In this document: one piece after another, positions 4,871 to 5,559 of the stretch | How the letters are laid out: every line of letters starts with the position of its first letter | Numbering within the stretch: the first letter of the stretch is position 1 | Assembly (NCBI GenBank): GCA_021545595.1 | Contig: JAJRVG010000213.1 | Coordinates: forward strand, 1-5,559 | DNA length: 5,559 nt | From: Zetaproteobacteria bacterium | Lineage (GTDB): Bacteria; Pseudomonadota; Zetaproteobacteria; Mariprofundales; Mariprofundaceae | Direction of reading: 5' to 3' | The notes under the pieces: generated by a model | The model's database searches: none | Told to the model about the DNA's origin: nothing | Seen by the model: only the letters and a program-made list of their open reading frames with translations | Made by a program: the position numbers and the translations under genes

Positions 4871-5559
4871 AGAGACGAGCCATTGAATATCTGAGCGGCG
4901 CTTCCGGCAAAGGCGTACTGGCAGGGGTGATGCTTGCGGGCTTTGCCATCTCGCTTCCCTTATGGATATCGTCGACACCGGAAGAGAAGCAGCATATGGC
5001 CCAGACCTCGACTGCTAAAGCTATCGTGGAGAAGAGTACCGGCTCTCTGGATATGAGGCCTGAGGAGAAGAGCGAGCTGCGCGAGATGCTCAAGCCCGTG
5101 GAGAAGCTGAAACCACACGACTTTGAACATGAGATATGGGTGCAGGACATTACAGGGCTGATCAGCAAATGGGTTCCCGACCCTGATGAGGCTGAAGCGA
5201 TTGCCCGCTGGGTTCACCTCTACAGCGTACGTTTTGAACTGTCGCCGGAGCTTATCCTCGGCCTGATCTCTGTGGAATCCAATTTCGACCACTTCGCAGT
5301 TAGTAATGTAGGAGCCCGCGGCCTGATGCAGGTGATGCCATTCTGGAAAAAAGAGCTGGGGTCACCGAGTGACAACCTGTTTGAGATTGAGACCAATATC
5401 AGATATGGGTGTGCCATCGTTCGTCACTACATCAAACGCTACAAACGGATCGACCGGGCACTTGCTGCCTATAAAGGTGCACTTGGCCGTAGCAAGTATC
5501 CCGTTACGGTCTTTACTCAGATGCGCAGGTTCAATGCCACTATAGAAGACAGCCAAACG
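4867..5559 (+). CDS. Membrane-anchored lytic murein transglycosylase (SLT domain), 3' end outside the window
   Basis: The open frame gives 231 codons and runs off the window end. The N-terminus reads KRR, then a hydrophobic segment (about 16-34), then a polar linker: a signal anchor or uncleaved signal peptide placing the enzyme in the periplasm. After a helical region (40-115) comes a transglycosylase SLT domain. Its catalytic glutamate is Glu137 in GLISVESNF, followed by GARGLMQVMP (149-158), IRYGCAIVRHYI and ALAAYKGALG with Tyr202. The family cleaves the MurNAc-GlcNAc bond of peptidoglycan to 1,6-anhydro products. CTG at 4867 is preferred: it shares CTGA with the proS stop, has GGGAG 6 nt upstream, and keeps the basic KRR ahead of the membrane segment. 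GTG at 4927 or ATG at 4930 would remove the basic residues and about a third of that segment. The usual AYN motif reads AYK here. Confidence 0.88.
   Translation, partial: MKRRAIEYLSGASGKGVLAGVMLAGFAISLPLWISSTPEEKQHMAQTSTAKAIVEKSTGSLDMRPEEKSELREMLKPVEKLKPHDFEHEIWVQDITGLISKWVPDPDEAEAIARWVHLYSVRFELSPELILGLISVESNFDHFAVSNVGARGLMQVMPFWKKELGSPSDNLFEIETNIRYGCAIVRHYIKRYKRIDRALAAYKGALGRSKYPVTVFTQMRRFNATIEDSQT

Noticed and set aside
4556..5292. Several antisense frames of 76-140 codons under the proS 3' end and the transglycosylase
   Set aside because: The plus strand here encodes the ProRS anticodon-binding domain and a clear SLT domain, so the antisense frames are shadows.
1..5559. CRISPR array, tRNA, rRNA, insertion sequence or attachment-site repeats
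   Set aside because: No regularly spaced repeats, RNA gene signatures, transposase or flanking direct repeats were seen on either strand.

Overview
This 5.6-kb window looks like a chromosomal segment from a Gram-negative bacterium, most likely a member of Pseudomonadota. The reasons are a murein-recycling Mpl ligase, a bacterial-type prolyl-tRNA synthetase with an inserted editing domain, and a membrane-anchored lytic transglycosylase. Both Mpl and ProRS align closely with the E. coli proteins as I recall them. The class cannot be fixed by eye. Base composition appears balanced, apart from an AT-rich patch at about 2975-3060.

Layout. Positions 25-699 (minus) encode a small alpha/beta-hydrolase carboxylesterase. 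It diverges from mpl (787-2184, plus), and the 87-bp gap between them holds overlapping inverted repeats. mpl runs tail-to-tail into a two-gene minus-strand module: a 97-residue winged-helix protein (2687-2980) followed by a 169-residue nucleotidyltransferase-fold protein (2181-2690). These two share an ATGA overlap. Past a 180-bp divergent spacer comes proS (3161-4870, plus). A transglycosylase-SLT gene follows immediately (4867 to beyond the window end), overlapping the proS stop and apparently starting at CTG.

How the parts relate. Mpl recycles murein tripeptide, and the lytic transglycosylase family releases the muropeptides that feed such recycling, but the two genes are in separate transcription units. 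proS and the transglycosylase are probably co-transcribed. The esterase shows no functional link to its neighbours.

The most interesting part is the regulator/nucleotidyltransferase pair between the housekeeping genes mpl and proS. Its layout resembles the AbiEi/AbiEii (type IV toxin-antitoxin) arrangement, but with a minimal DNA-binding partner. It has a near-consensus sigma70 promoter (TTGACG-17 bp-TAAAAT). A perfect 14-bp palindrome covers the predicted transcription start and the start codon. That geometry suggests a leaderless, self-repressed operon. The proS leader also contains a 12-bp hairpin and a short overlapping ORF ending in a proline-rich tail; whether these regulate proS is speculative.
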